Positions 17,628 through 26,783 of a stretch of DNA of 64,000 nucleotides are shown piece by piece. Below the pieces are notes generated by a model. That model was given only the letters and a program-made list of their open reading frames with translations. It did not search any database and was not told where the DNA came from. Each line of letters begins with the position of its first letter. Position 1 is the first letter of the stretch. Origin of the DNA: Methanogranum sp963676045 (lineage in GTDB: Archaea > Thermoplasmatota > Thermoplasmata > Methanomassiliicoccales > Methanomethylophilaceae). The position numbers and the translations under genes were made by a program. Location of the stretch: assembly GCA_963676045.1 (NCBI GenBank), contig OY780938.1, forward strand, positions 1,530,786-1,594,785, read 5' to 3'.

Positions 17628-19292
17628 ATGGCAGCAAAGAAAGATCAGAAACTCTTCATGGATTCAATGAAGAAAAAATTCAAAGAAGACCCAACTGACA
17701 TGGAGACAAAGTACTACTGCTACGGAGGCTGGAAACAGTCGAAGAGCAAGGTCGAGTTCCAGAAGTCGGCTGATGCCATCGCCAAAAAGCGTGGCATCCC
17801 AATGATGAACAGGGACATCGGTGTCCCACTCGGACAGAGATCCTGGATGCCATACCAGCTTTCCCACACAGACATCTACGTAGAGGCAGATGACCTCCAC
17901 TGTGTCAACAACTGTGCGATCCAGCAGGCATGGGACGATATCAGGAGAACCGTCCTCGTAGGACTTGACTCCCCTCACCACACAATCGAGAAGAGGCTTG
18001 GAAAAGAGGTAACGCCTGAGACAATCAACGCATACCTCGAGACAGTCAACCACACAATGCCTGGAGGAGCAGTCGTTCAGGAGCACATGGCTGAGATCAA
18101 CCCCGCTCTCGTTTGGGATTCATACGTCAAGGTCTATTCCGGAGATGACGAACTCATCGATGAGATCGACCCAAGGTTTGTAATCAACATAAACAAGCTC
18201 TTCCCCAAGAACCAGGCAGAGCAGTTGAAGAAGGCAATCGGAAAGACCCTCATGCAGGCAGTCCGTGTACCAACCATCGTTGGAAGGCTCATGGATGGAG
18301 GAACAGTATCAAGACATGCAGCAATGCAGATCTCGATGGCATTCATCTCCTCATACAAGCTCGCAGCAGGAGAGGCCGCAATCGCTGATTTCGCCTACGC
18401 CGCAAAGCACCAGTCTATCAACATGGGAACAATGATGCCTGCAAGGCGTGTCAGAGGACCCAACGAACCCGGAGGAATACCATTCGGATTCTTCGCAGAC
18501 ATGTGTCAGTCCGACCGTGTATACCCTGACGACCCTGGACGCGCAGTACTTGAGACAGTCGGTCTCGGTGCAGCAGTATTCGACCAGATATACCTCGGTG
18601 GATACATGTCCGGTGGAGTAGGATTCACACAGTACGCAACAGCAGCATACACCGATAACATCCTTGAGGATTACGTCTACCACGCAATCGACACAATAAA
18701 GGACAGGTACGGCGGATTCTGTGGAATGAAGCCCGACAACATGGACAAGCTCCTTCAGCTCGGCGATGAGATCAACTCATACGCACTCGAGATGTACGAG
18801 AGATATCCAGCCGCCATGGAGACACACTTCGGTGGATCCCAGAGGGCAACCGTCGCAGCAGCATCCTCAGGTATCGCAGGTGCAATGGCAACCGGTGTTG
18901 CCGACTGTGGTCTGAACTGCTGGTACCTCTCAATGCTACAGCACAAGGAGAGGACCGGAAGGCTCGGATTCTACGGATACGATCTGCAGGACCAGTGCGG
19001 TTCATCCAACTCCTTCAGCTACAGGTCCGATGAGGGTCTGCCAATGGAGCTCAGGGGACCAAACTACCCCAACTACGCAATGAACGTCGGTCACCTCTCC
19101 GGATACTCCGGTATCCCCAAGGCAGCACATGTTGCCCGCGGAGACGCATTCACAGCCAACCCACTCATCCGTGTCGCATTTGCTGACCCAAGCCTAGTCT
19201 TCGACTTCGCCAACGTCACAAAAGAGATCGGACGTGGAGGACTCAGAGAGTTCGTCCCAGCCGGTGAGAGATCCGCCGTCATCAAAGGTTGA
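17628..19292 (+). CDS. mcrA: Methyl-coenzyme M reductase alpha subunit
   Basis: McrA is the 554-residue catalytic subunit binding F430, CoM and CoB. The post-translational modification region is intact: GYDLQDQC places the thioglycine equivalent at Gly450 and the S-methylcysteine equivalent at Cys457. PARRVRGPNEPGG, at about residues 271-283, is the region modified on histidine and arginine in other methanogens. ELRGPNYPNYAMNVGHLSGYSGI is the usual phylogenetic marker segment and looks like the Methanomassiliicoccales type. The enzyme that makes the thioglycine is encoded at 19721. Confidence 0.99.
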   Translation: MAAKKDQKLFMDSMKKKFKEDPTDMETKYYCYGGWKQSKSKVEFQKSADAIAKKRGIPMMNRDIGVPLGQRSWMPYQLSHTDIYVEADDLHCVNNCAIQQAWDDIRRTVLVGLDSPHHTIEKRLGKEVTPETINAYLETVNHTMPGGAVVQEHMAEINPALVWDSYVKVYSGDDELIDEIDPRFVININKLFPKNQAEQLKKAIGKTLMQAVRVPTIVGRLMDGGTVSRHAAMQISMAFISSYKLAAGEAAIADFAYAAKHQSINMGTMMPARRVRGPNEPGGIPFGFFADMCQSDRVYPDDPGRAVLETVGLGAAVFDQIYLGGYMSGGVGFTQYATAAYTDNILEDYVYHAIDTIKDRYGGFCGMKPDNMDKLLQLGDEINSYALEMYERYPAAMETHFGGSQRATVAAASSGIAGAMATGVADCGLNCWYLSMLQHKERTGRLGFYGYDLQDQCGSSNSFSYRSDEGLPMELRGPNYPNYAMNVGHLSGYSGIPKAAHVARGDAFTANPLIRVAFADPSLVFDFANVTKEIGRGGLREFVPAGERSAVIKG

Positions 19293-19297
19293 AACCT

Positions 19298-19585
19298 ATG
19301 ATGGAAGGAGACGTACTGAAGTACATGCCGACATCGACGGTAGGGAAAGTAACGGAGATAAGAGAGAGGGACGGGAGGATCTGGGTCAAACTGGATTTCA
19401 CGAACCTCTATTACGATGCTTCGTATCTTGTACCAGCCGACATATCGGAATACAAGGTCGTTTCCTTCAAAGAGCGTGAGAAATCCTCCGAAGACTACAG
19501 GAAGACAGGAAGTTCACCTCAAGATTCCGATCAAATGGAAAGAGAAGTGGACATATCCGACTTCACGCCGTCTGGCGGAGGATGA
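19298..19585 (+). CDS. DUF2098-like small methanogen protein
   Basis: A protein of about 95 residues immediately after mcrA. The core VGKVTEIRERDGRIWVKLDF, then TNLYYDASYLVPAD, looks like the short DUF2098 family found in methanogens. Its function is unknown. The acidic, serine-rich C-terminal third appears disordered. The start is uncertain: ATG 19298 or 19301 follows AAAGGT; the frame also has a TTG at 19289 overlapping the mcrA stop. Close spacing suggests read-through from the mcr operon, and a strong hairpin follows. Confidence 0.7.
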   Translation: MMEGDVLKYMPTSTVGKVTEIRERDGRIWVKLDFTNLYYDASYLVPADISEYKVVSFKEREKSSEDYRKTGSSPQDSDQMEREVDISDFTPSGGG

Positions 19586-19611
19586 ACAAACCCTTTAGGA
19601 ATCCAATTCCA

Positions 19612-19631
19612 GCCCCTCCGAAAGGAGGGGC
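19612..19631. terminator. GC-rich hairpin at the end of the mcr operon
   Basis: GCCCCTCC-GAAA-GGAGGGGC is a perfect 8-bp stem with a tetraloop, between the mcr-operon end and the convergent ycaO gene. No long T tract follows on the plus strand, so it may act as a 3'-end stabiliser or a terminator. Confidence 0.6.
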
Positions 19632-19720
19632 AAAACACTTGTTCTAAGATAAATCGTTGTAATGGGATCGGTGGATTTTCAGATCGATCCGACAAATCGA
19701 AATCGAGATTTCAGACGACC

Positions 19721-20938
19721 TCAATTTTTGTGCATTTGTTTCCATGTTCCATTGAGTCTTGAACCAACGCGGTCCGGGTCCATGGTAGTGACTTCCAATC
19801 CAGGTACGACCGCCCTTACACAAGGTATGTTCACATCTTCCCTTGTAAGGTCCACGATGGCAACCATATCGAACCCATTGACCATCAATCTATCAAGGAC
19901 GACCTCGATGTCATCCAATACATAGGGGGTCGCTAGATTGGGGATATCCTCAAGTCTGACCTTTTTATCAAGGTCATGATACCAAACACCGTTGAGTTGT
20001 TTGATCTTATCATATCCCAGTTCAACGGCAGTCTTTTGCAATTGCGCATTTATCTTCATCCCATGTTTATGCGTGGTCCTGCTTTGTGCAACTTCTGTTA
20101 TCGCACGCACACATGCTATCTGGGGATCAAGATGTGTACCTACTCCTATCGTTAGCATCTCGGGGTCTTTGGTCTGTACATCATCCGCAGCAGCACCTAT
20201 TGTAGGTATTCCAATATCATTTGTCAGGTCCTTCAGATATATCTTGACCCCTGCTTCCTCGAATTTCCTCAATAGTTGGCCAGGTACAGAATCATCATCC
20301 ACGATGATATCTGCATTGGCTATGTTCTTGTCTTCTGCAATGGACCAAGCATCCCTTTCGATCAATTCCAGCAATGAATGCAATATTGCTTCCTCTATGG
20401 TATTGCCAGCGGCTATTCCGTTCGTATGATATTTGAAAAGTTGAAGATCGGCATCGCTATAGTATGGGTAGAATACCGCACATGCAGGGACCCATACAGG
20501 GCATCCTCTGAAAAGTTCATATCCTTCCACCCAGGCTATCTCCGAATCATAATAGTAATTTAGGATGTTGATCGGTAGGATCATGTCCTTTGGATCAATG
20601 GTCAATCCTGTTTCCTTCGCTTGTTCATACGTTCCATACACTATTTCGTCTGTATCGCGAAGTTCTGCGCTGTATCTTTCCATAGCTTCCATAAGTCCCG
20701 ATGCAAGGGCCTGTTCCTTCGTGGGGCCCTTTCCATTGTAATATTTTCCAGCAGGTGCTTCTGGTCTTCCGATCGAGTATACAGGTATGCCTATGTTATC
20801 GGTAGCGGTGATGTCCTCAGGTTGTTTCATCCCTGCCTTTGGAAGTGCGGGGAGCACCCTCTGGATGGTCTCTTCTGGAGGTACTATCCTGATGCCCGTC
20901 TTTGGAGAATATTTTGGACAGCGATCTAGTTGTAGCAT
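19721..20938 (-). CDS. ycaO: McrA glycine thioamidation protein YcaO (methanogenesis marker 1)
   Basis: A 405-residue YcaO-domain protein. YcaO enzymes use ATP to activate a backbone amide; in methanogens this one, with or without TfuA, installs the McrA thioglycine. Family features are NGKGPTKEQALASGLMEAMERYS and GNTIEEAILHSLLELIERDA, which hold the ATP/Mg-binding glutamates, followed by RAITEVAQSRTTHKHG. Its location directly behind mcrA on the opposite strand supports the role. TfuA is not seen in the window. An AATTTATTAAC element at 20962-20972 could drive a leaderless transcript from ATG 20938. Confidence 0.93.
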   Translation of the reverse strand: MLQLDRCPKYSPKTGIRIVPPEETIQRVLPALPKAGMKQPEDITATDNIGIPVYSIGRPEAPAGKYYNGKGPTKEQALASGLMEAMERYSAELRDTDEIVYGTYEQAKETGLTIDPKDMILPINILNYYYDSEIAWVEGYELFRGCPVWVPACAVFYPYYSDADLQLFKYHTNGIAAGNTIEEAILHSLLELIERDAWSIAEDKNIANADIIVDDDSVPGQLLRKFEEAGVKIYLKDLTNDIGIPTIGAAADDVQTKDPEMLTIGVGTHLDPQIACVRAITEVAQSRTTHKHGMKINAQLQKTAVELGYDKIKQLNGVWYHDLDKKVRLEDIPNLATPYVLDDIEVVLDRLMVNGFDMVAIVDLTREDVNIPCVRAVVPGLEVTTMDPDRVGSRLNGTWKQMHKN

Positions 20939-20974
20939 GGTGGCGGATAATATTATCGATTGTTAATAAATTAT

Positions 20975-20996
20975 GGCACGGGCATTGGCCCATGCC
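20975..20996 (-). terminator. Terminator hairpin between the 21003 gene and ycaO
   Basis: On the minus strand GGCATGGGC-CAAT-GCCCGTGCC forms a 9-bp stem (one G-T pair) just after the stop of the gene ending at 21003, followed by an AT-rich tract that holds the likely ycaO promoter. Confidence 0.65.
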
Positions 20997-21002
20997 ATCA
21001 GT

Positions 21003-21557
21003 TCAAGATTTTATTCTGTTAAATCCGATCAATACCGATGCAAGCTTGGCATCGTCTTCGTATTTCATGTATTTCCTCATCATAAGGTCGCATGTAGGGG
21101 CAGGACTGCAAGAGATCACATCTTTGCATCCATTGCTCTCGTTGAGTTCTGGAAAAGATACAGGGGGCATGACGAAATGCTCTCCGCCGTTGACCCTTGT
21201 CTTTGGGAACAGAACGAAAGCATCGGAAAGCCAGACAACATCGTCCCTGTTCATGTATTCCTTTGCTGTCCATGGGAATACTTCCACACCCATGACTTCC
21301 CCCTCTCCGGAGAATAGCACCACGGTAGGTTCCGGCGGGGGTCTGAATCTCGGATCCTTGATGATACATATCACGGACTCGCGTTCCAATGCTTCACTGA
21401 AGCCTTGGTTGTTGACAGTGATGTCACCAGCCGCGCGTACCTTTGCTTCCTCTTCACGCATTCTCTGAAGTATGGTATTATCAAGATAGAATGCGTGGAT
21501 AACACCACGTAGTTTCCGTACTATCTCTAGCGGTTTGTCTACGATTTCCTCTGTCAT
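21003..21557 (-). CDS. Unrecognised methanogen-type protein
   Basis: A 184-residue soluble protein I cannot name. Visible features are an N-terminal helical region (IVDKPLEIVRKLRGVIHAFYLDN), a beta-rich middle with ICIIKDPRFRPPPEPTVVLFSG and a cysteine pair in KDVISCSPAPTCDLMMRKYMKY. It is the last gene of a three-gene minus-strand operon behind a DUF2111-type regulator and a small cysteine-containing protein. Its place between ycaO and atwA makes a methanogenesis role possible, by context only. It may belong to one of the uncharacterised methanogen families. Confidence 0.6.
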   Translation of the reverse strand: MTEEIVDKPLEIVRKLRGVIHAFYLDNTILQRMREEEAKVRAAGDITVNNQGFSEALERESVICIIKDPRFRPPPEPTVVLFSGEGEVMGVEVFPWTAKEYMNRDDVVWLSDAFVLFPKTRVNGGEHFVMPPVSFPELNESNGCKDVISCSPAPTCDLMMRKYMKYEDDAKLASVLIGFNRIKS

Positions 21558-21606
21558 GGATGTACGAATCCGTTCATTGATATAAACATCTAACGTAGCA
21601 GTCAGA

Positions 21607-21930
21607 TCATTCGATCGTCAATGTCACATTCTTTTTTAGTCCAAGTCCGCCAGCGACCTCTAGTGCCTTGACTACGGCGCATGGTACAGGACATGCTAGG
21701 TGGGCTATGGTGCCGTTAGCAGCTTTGTAGATCTCCGAATCAAAGAAGTGGTTTCCGACCTCGCTGTAAGGAGATACCGGTTGTAATTTCTCTGCGAATT
21801 TCATGACGCTCTTGCAATCGCTGTGTATCTCGAATGCGACGTTCATGTCATCATCCATCTTGGCAACTATGGTCGTCTTCATCTTGCAGACACCGGGTTC
21901 GACTGTAACTTTACATGTTCCATCCATCAT
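21607..21930 (-). CDS. Small DUF6951-like protein
   Basis: A 107-residue protein with spaced cysteines: VEPGVCKMKTTIVAKMDDD, IHSDCKSVMKFAEKL and the conserved HLACPVPCAVVKALEVAGGL near the C-terminus. This arrangement is one I associate with DUF6951, a small family common in methanogens and other anaerobes; the name is from memory. The function is unknown; the four cysteines could bind a metal. It overlaps the upstream regulator gene by four bases (ATGA) and lies 50 bases before the 21003 gene. Confidence 0.65.
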   Translation of the reverse strand: MMDGTCKVTVEPGVCKMKTTIVAKMDDDMNVAFEIHSDCKSVMKFAEKLQPVSPYSEVGNHFFDSEIYKAANGTIAHLACPVPCAVVKALEVAGGLGLKKNVTLTIE

Positions 21931-22883
21931 TCATCACTTCTCAAGCGTATCAGGTTGTTGACACCGGCCATTGACCTTATATCGACCACGCCGATTGCAG
22001 CTATGACCTTGTTGTCTAGTTCTATCGGTGTGACGATGACCTTGATCCCTTTGTACGGTCCTGATGTAGCGATCTTACGTATCGTAGTCCCGACATTTAT
22101 GACCTCTTCTAGTACGGCACCTGTATACGCATTATCTATGACCATTCCTGATTCTATCCTAATGCCTAGGTTGTCCCTGCTCTTGGCACAGACTGGGAGC
22201 CCTCCAACGAGATCGTGTATAGCGAACGCCAACGATAGCAGTTCATTGCTGGTGCTCCTTTCTGTAAGGACTCCTTCCAGGTCACGATTTATGTGAAGCC
22301 CGCCGATGAGTTCCAGACCCGAGGTGACCGCTCCGACCTCGGCGCTCTTGTATTCGTCAGCGGTCCCGATTATTATGACGTCGTCGTTCTTGATTATGAA
22401 TCTCTCTTTTATCTTGGATTCAATCTTAGGGTCCACGCGATATTCGGACCCAGGGAATATTATGGTGCCTTCGCTGCAGATGAGAGTGGTGGCTCCGATG
22501 GCGCCTGCCTTTATCGCATTGTCCCTTTCCTCGCATCCATATTTCACCTTCGATGCCATCCCTGGTATGCGGATCACGCAGTCCGCCTTCCCGATGGTCA
22601 ATTCTCCCATGTCGATGGTCTGCATCTCCATGTATGCCGAATTCCAACATGTTCTGCCTTCCGGTGTCATCATGACGCCGTTCTTATTGATGACGATCAA
22701 TCCATTGTCTTGAAGCAGGTTGAGTATGGTCCTGGTGCTGCCCTCTCCAATATTCAGCATGCTGGCTAGTTTCTTTCTCCCTATGGGGCTGCTCTCGTTG
22801 AGGCAGTAAAGGGTCTTCCAAATGTGGTAGTCCCTGAATTTCGGTATCGGTCCACCGAGTCTCGGGCCGTGTTGCAAAGTCAT
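21927..22883 (-). CDS. HTH regulator with DUF4443/DUF2111-like domains
   Basis: About 318 residues. The N-terminus has a winged helix-turn-helix (KFRDYHIWKTLYCLNESSPI, LNIGEGSTRTILNLLQDNGL). A middle domain includes GCEERDNAIKAGAIGATTLIC, and the C-terminal domain has ELLSLAFAIHDLVGGLPVCAKSRDNLGIRIESG ending IGVVDIRSMAGVNNL (split here for brevity), which resembles DUF2111 of methanogens. The sequence fits a ligand-sensing regulator, but the ligand is unknown. A TATA-like TTTTATATGG lies about 27 bases upstream of ATG 22883, so I prefer this leaderless start to ATG 22904. It is divergent from atwA, which it may control. Confidence 0.68.
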   Translation of the reverse strand: MTLQHGPRLGGPIPKFRDYHIWKTLYCLNESSPIGRKKLASMLNIGEGSTRTILNLLQDNGLIVINKNGVMMTPEGRTCWNSAYMEMQTIDMGELTIGKADCVIRIPGMASKVKYGCEERDNAIKAGAIGATTLICSEGTIIFPGSEYRVDPKIESKIKERFIIKNDDVIIIGTADEYKSAEVGAVTSGLELIGGLHINRDLEGVLTERSTSNELLSLAFAIHDLVGGLPVCAKSRDNLGIRIESGMVIDNAYTGAVLEEVINVGTTIRKIATSGPYKGIKVIVTPIELDNKVIAAIGVVDIRSMAGVNNLIRLRSDE

Positions 22884-23042
22884 ATGGATGAACATTTCAT
22901 CCATCCATATAAAATTAATGGGAGATATACAATCTTATGTACAAAAATCAAGTTACATTTTTCATAGTATTTAACCACTGTTAAGTAGGTCTTTACGTGA
23001 TATTCCTATTGTTTTATATGTTAGTAAAGGCTCACACGCTCC

Positions 23043-24656
23043 ATGGTAAAGACGGTCGATCTTCTAACAATAGAGAATGTTACAAAGAAATTCGATGGTA
23101 GGACAGTTCTTAACAATGTAAGTGCAACGATCACGACCAGTTCCATTCTTGGTCTGATAGGCAAGAGTGCCGCTGGAAAGAGTGTATTGATATACATGTT
23201 AAGGGGAACAGAGGAGTATAAGCCAGATTCTGGGCGTGTCCTATATAACGTCAATGTTTGTCCCAAATGTGGTAATGTGGACCTTCCGTATCCCGGGGTC
23301 AAATGTACGAAGTGCGGGTCCGAGACGAAGACCCAAAAGGTAGATTATTGGTCATTGAAGGAGTTCGATCCGTTAAGGCAGGAGATCAAGGGGCGCATCT
23401 CAATAATGTTGCAGAGGACCTTTTCCCTGTTCGGCGATAGGACGGTTGTCGAGAATGTCCTCGAAGCAATACCTGAAAATGAACCAAAGCGCGTGGACAA
23501 GGCGATAGAATTGCTGGAGTTCGTCAATATGACCCATAGGACCACCCATATCGCAAGGGACCTATCCGGAGGAGAGAAGCAGAGGGTCGTTATGGCAAGA
23601 CAGTTGGCGAAGGATCCGCTTTTCTTCCTGGCCGATGAACCGACAGGCACCCTGGACCCCAACACTGCCAAGTTGGTACACAAGAGGCTCGTGGAGTATG
23701 TCAGGGATAAAGGTATCTGCATGGTGTTCACGTCTCATTGGCCAGAGGCCATAGAGGAGATGGCGGATTATGCCATATGGCTCGATTCTGGAAATGTTGT
23801 CGAGGAAGGCAAGCCAAGGGCAATCTGTGAGAAATTCATGGAAGAGTACCATTTCGAGAAGGGAGAGTCGCATGCCGTCGGTGAACCCATAATCGAATTG
23901 AAGGACGCGGAGAAGCATTTCTTCTCAGTGGTCAGAGGTGTTGTGAAGGCTGTGGACGGCATATCCTTTGATATCAAAGAGGACGAGATATTCGCGATAA
24001 TTGGAACATCCGGTGCAGGAAAGACAACCACGTCCAGGATGATCGCTGGCATGTCACCGGCAACAAAGGGTTCGGTCAAGGTGAGGATCGGTGACGATTG
24101 GGTCAATATGTCCGAGGAGGGATTCACAGGCAAAGGAAGGGCCACGCCATACATAGGTGTCCTTCACCAGGAATATACACTGTATCCTTTCGATACCATA
24201 CTTCAGAACCTTTCGACATGCATTGGTATGAAGATGCCTGCAGAACTCGCGAAGATGAAGGCGATACAGGTGCTTTTGAGCGTAGGTTTCCCGAAAAAGG
24301 ATATTGAAAAGACATTATATGCACATCCTGACAATCTAAGTGTAGGCGAATGTCAGAGGATAGCTTTCGCACAGGTATTGATCAAGGAGCCCCGCATAGT
24401 TATCCTGGATGAACCAACAGGTACAATGGACCCCATAACGAAGGTCATAGTTGCGAAATCCGTGCTAAGGGCAAGAGAGACATTGGGCGAGACATTCGTG
24501 GTCGTGAGCCACGATATGGACTTCGTCCTCAACTGTTGCGACCGCGTAGCATTCATGAAAAACGGCAAAGTGATGGCGATCGGAAAGCCAGAAGATATAA
24601 TCAAGCAGTTCGATATGGATGAGGAGCTGAGTGAGCCGGAAGGTGGAACCGAGTGA
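23043..24656 (+). CDS. atwA: Methyl-coenzyme M reductase activation component A2 (AtwA)
   Basis: A 537-residue protein with two ABC ATPase domains and no membrane part. Domain 1 has GKSAAGKS (Walker A), DLSGGEKQR (signature) and ADEPTGTLDP; domain 2 has GTSGAGKTT, NLSVGECQR and LDEPTGTMDP. A zinc-ribbon-like insert CPKCGNVDLPYPGVKCTKCG sits in domain 1 near residue 77. A2 supplies ATP for the reductive activation of Ni(II) in MCR. It leads the operon that continues with mcrC and the marker proteins. The ATG at 23043 follows an AT-rich promoter region. Confidence 0.95.
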   Translation: MVKTVDLLTIENVTKKFDGRTVLNNVSATITTSSILGLIGKSAAGKSVLIYMLRGTEEYKPDSGRVLYNVNVCPKCGNVDLPYPGVKCTKCGSETKTQKVDYWSLKEFDPLRQEIKGRISIMLQRTFSLFGDRTVVENVLEAIPENEPKRVDKAIELLEFVNMTHRTTHIARDLSGGEKQRVVMARQLAKDPLFFLADEPTGTLDPNTAKLVHKRLVEYVRDKGICMVFTSHWPEAIEEMADYAIWLDSGNVVEEGKPRAICEKFMEEYHFEKGESHAVGEPIIELKDAEKHFFSVVRGVVKAVDGISFDIKEDEIFAIIGTSGAGKTTTSRMIAGMSPATKGSVKVRIGDDWVNMSEEGFTGKGRATPYIGVLHQEYTLYPFDTILQNLSTCIGMKMPAELAKMKAIQVLLSVGFPKKDIEKTLYAHPDNLSVGECQRIAFAQVLIKEPRIVILDEPTGTMDPITKVIVAKSVLRARETLGETFVVVSHDMDFVLNCCDRVAFMKNGKVMAIGKPEDIIKQFDMDEELSEPEGGTE

Positions 24657-25270
24657 AGCAACAGATAGGAAGGCATCTTAGTTTTGTTGAGTGCAGGGAG
24701 TCCATGGGGCTCGGCGTAGGCGGAGGCCTCGCGCAAAGGGCGACGATCTCGGAGAGCGGCAAGGACGTGGTGGTAATCGCCATGGGTCCGGGTAGAAGGC
24801 ACATAACGAAACCGGTCTGCGAGATAACATACGCATTGAGGGAGGAAGGCATAGACACCAGTGTTCTGGTAGTCAATGCAGGGGGCGGCGTGCCATCCGA
24901 TGCTCCGGATTTCACGACAGGGACGAATTTCGGATTGGACCCGATAGAGGTCGAGAGGATACAGCAATACAAGCTCGCATTGATACATCTGGGGAATGTA
25001 AGGGTCCATATCATATACAAAGCTAGATTGATTCTTAGGAATGTGAACATACCCGCGGTGATAGTATCGCAATGTCCCGTGGATTACGAGGATTTCGCCG
25101 CCATCGGCGTCAAGACCTCTGTGGTCATGCCTTCCGATGAGGATATAAACACAAAGGGCGAGATCGTCGACATTGTCACAGGTGTGATCAGAGGGGTCAC
25201 ATGTCAGCAGGAAAAACTGGACGAGGTAGTATCCAAGGTGCAGGCCCATCTTCCTAACAGAGGGGTTTGA
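24653..25270 (+). CDS. mcrC: McrC, MCR activation complex protein
   Basis: About 205 residues matching McrC: MGLGVGGGLAQRATI, GPGRRHITKPVCEITYALRE, VNAGGGVPSDAPDF and LIHLGNVRVHIIYKARLIL. McrC belongs to the A3a complex that activates MCR. It starts with GTG overlapping the atwA stop, so translation is coupled. In many methanogens mcrC sits inside the mcr operon; here it has moved into the activation operon, which makes functional sense. Confidence 0.93.
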   Translation: MKQQIGRHLSFVECRESMGLGVGGGLAQRATISESGKDVVVIAMGPGRRHITKPVCEITYALREEGIDTSVLVVNAGGGVPSDAPDFTTGTNFGLDPIEVERIQQYKLALIHLGNVRVHIIYKARLILRNVNIPAVIVSQCPVDYEDFAAIGVKTSVVMPSDEDINTKGEIVDIVTGVIRGVTCQQEKLDEVVSKVQAHLPNRGV

Positions 25271-25271
25271 G

Positions 25272-26783
25272 ATGAAGGTCATCGTCAACGGCAAAGAGAA
25301 GGACCTGAAGACTGGTGCGAAGTTGAAGGATGCCATTTCGAAAGAGGTCTACGCAAAGGATGCAATGGTATCAATACATCTCTCAACGGAGAAACTTGTC
25401 AAAGAGACAAGCGATTTCGAGCTCGTATTGCCGTCAGGCGTAATGGTGCTGCATCTCGATGACAGCGATGATGCGAAACTCTGGAAATCCAAGATCAAGG
25501 AGATAACCGGGGCGACATCCAGGTGGGTGACCAAGGACATAATCGCATTCGGTTCATTTCCGACGGACATAGCTGTGGACAGGACAGAGCGCAAGTACAA
25601 GCTGTTCGAATGCTTCTTCGCTCTGGGCGGATTCGACAATCACACGACATACATGATGGTTGCGAGAAGGGACCATTACAGATCGTACGGCGCAGGCACT
25701 GGAAGGATAGGCAAGATAACAGTGGGAAGGCATCTTCTGAACCTTTTGAACGAAGGGGAGGGGATAATCGAGATACGCCCCGTTATGTCCGAGAGTAGCA
25801 GCGAGAACGTGGTGATCACCAAGGACATGGAATATCCATTGGAAGAGGATTACAGGATAGAGACATTCGCAAATGTCGTTTTAGATGAACACTCGCATGC
25901 ATCGTCCGAACAGATACTGATAATCGGTGCAAAGGGATACATAAACGTCAGCGAGAGCACAGGCAGCTTCCTGGGATGCAAGGACGACATGGACGTCAAG
26001 ATACCCGATGAGAAGCATGTTGTAAGGGAGAGGGGAACGGTAGCCGTAAGGGCCGCAGGAGTCGGCGAAGGTTACGTCCTATTCTACAGAGAGACCAGAC
26101 AGGTAACGCCATCGCACAACTATGCAGGGCGTGTGGACAAGGGGCTCTCGTTGATAATACGTGCTGACAAGGGAGCAAAGGTCACTATGACCACGGAACC
26201 CCCGCGTATCCTATCGGTAGGCATGACGCAGGGAAGCGGGAAAGATTTCCTTTCTAAGTTCAATATAAAGCAGAAGAGGACAGGAGACCAATCCGATGAT
26301 GCAGTGATAGTTGAACAGATACCAGAGATGACCATGGAGGCCATCGAGAAGGGGGAGGTGGAGACTTTCGGTGTCACAAGGGACAAGGTGTTCAGGATAT
26401 CGATAAACGAGGACGATCCGCTGACAGCCCATTATTTCAGGAAGGTCACGGGACTCAGTCACAAGCCAGTAGGTATGATGAAAGTACAATTCGCATTCCC
26501 AGGTATGCCGATGGTCACATTCTACGGGGATGAGGTCAGGGCCAAGGGACTTTATCCTCAAGAGCCCTTTAAGAAATGCAAGAAGGGAGACATAGGGGTC
26601 ACCAACCAATCCAGGCCCCATCATGGGCTCATGGGCATCAGACTCCAAGACAGCAAGGAGTACGGGCCGTCGGGAGAAGAGCCGTACGGTACCAATATGA
26701 TAGGCAGGTTCCTCGACGATGTCAAGAGATTGGGAGAACTCGAGGAAGAGGAGACCATATACATAACGGAGGAGAAGATATGA
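25272..26783 (+). CDS. mmp3: Methanogenesis marker protein 3
   Basis: A 503-residue protein of the methanogen marker 3 family (UPF0288-type). The N-terminus, MKVIVNGKEKDLKTGAKLKDAI, looks like a small ubiquitin/ThiS-like fold. The rest includes FFALGGFDNHTTYMMVARRDHY, THPSHNYAGRVDKG-type loops (here TPSHNYAGRVDKGL) and a C-terminal NQSRPHHGLMGIRLQDSKEYGP. It has been assigned with other marker proteins to the MCR activation machinery. It starts one base after mcrC and overlaps mmp6 by ATGA. Confidence 0.88.
   Translation: MKVIVNGKEKDLKTGAKLKDAISKEVYAKDAMVSIHLSTEKLVKETSDFELVLPSGVMVLHLDDSDDAKLWKSKIKEITGATSRWVTKDIIAFGSFPTDIAVDRTERKYKLFECFFALGGFDNHTTYMMVARRDHYRSYGAGTGRIGKITVGRHLLNLLNEGEGIIEIRPVMSESSSENVVITKDMEYPLEEDYRIETFANVVLDEHSHASSEQILIIGAKGYINVSESTGSFLGCKDDMDVKIPDEKHVVRERGTVAVRAAGVGEGYVLFYRETRQVTPSHNYAGRVDKGLSLIIRADKGAKVTMTTEPPRILSVGMTQGSGKDFLSKFNIKQKRTGDQSDDAVIVEQIPEMTMEAIEKGEVETFGVTRDKVFRISINEDDPLTAHYFRKVTGLSHKPVGMMKVQFAFPGMPMVTFYGDEVRAKGLYPQEPFKKCKKGDIGVTNQSRPHHGLMGIRLQDSKEYGPSGEEPYGTNMIGRFLDDVKRLGELEEEETIYITEEKI

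Noticed and set aside
21003..21557. TfuA partner of YcaO
   Set aside because: Position next to ycaO is suggestive, but the sequence shows none of the TfuA features I know and belongs to a different operon.
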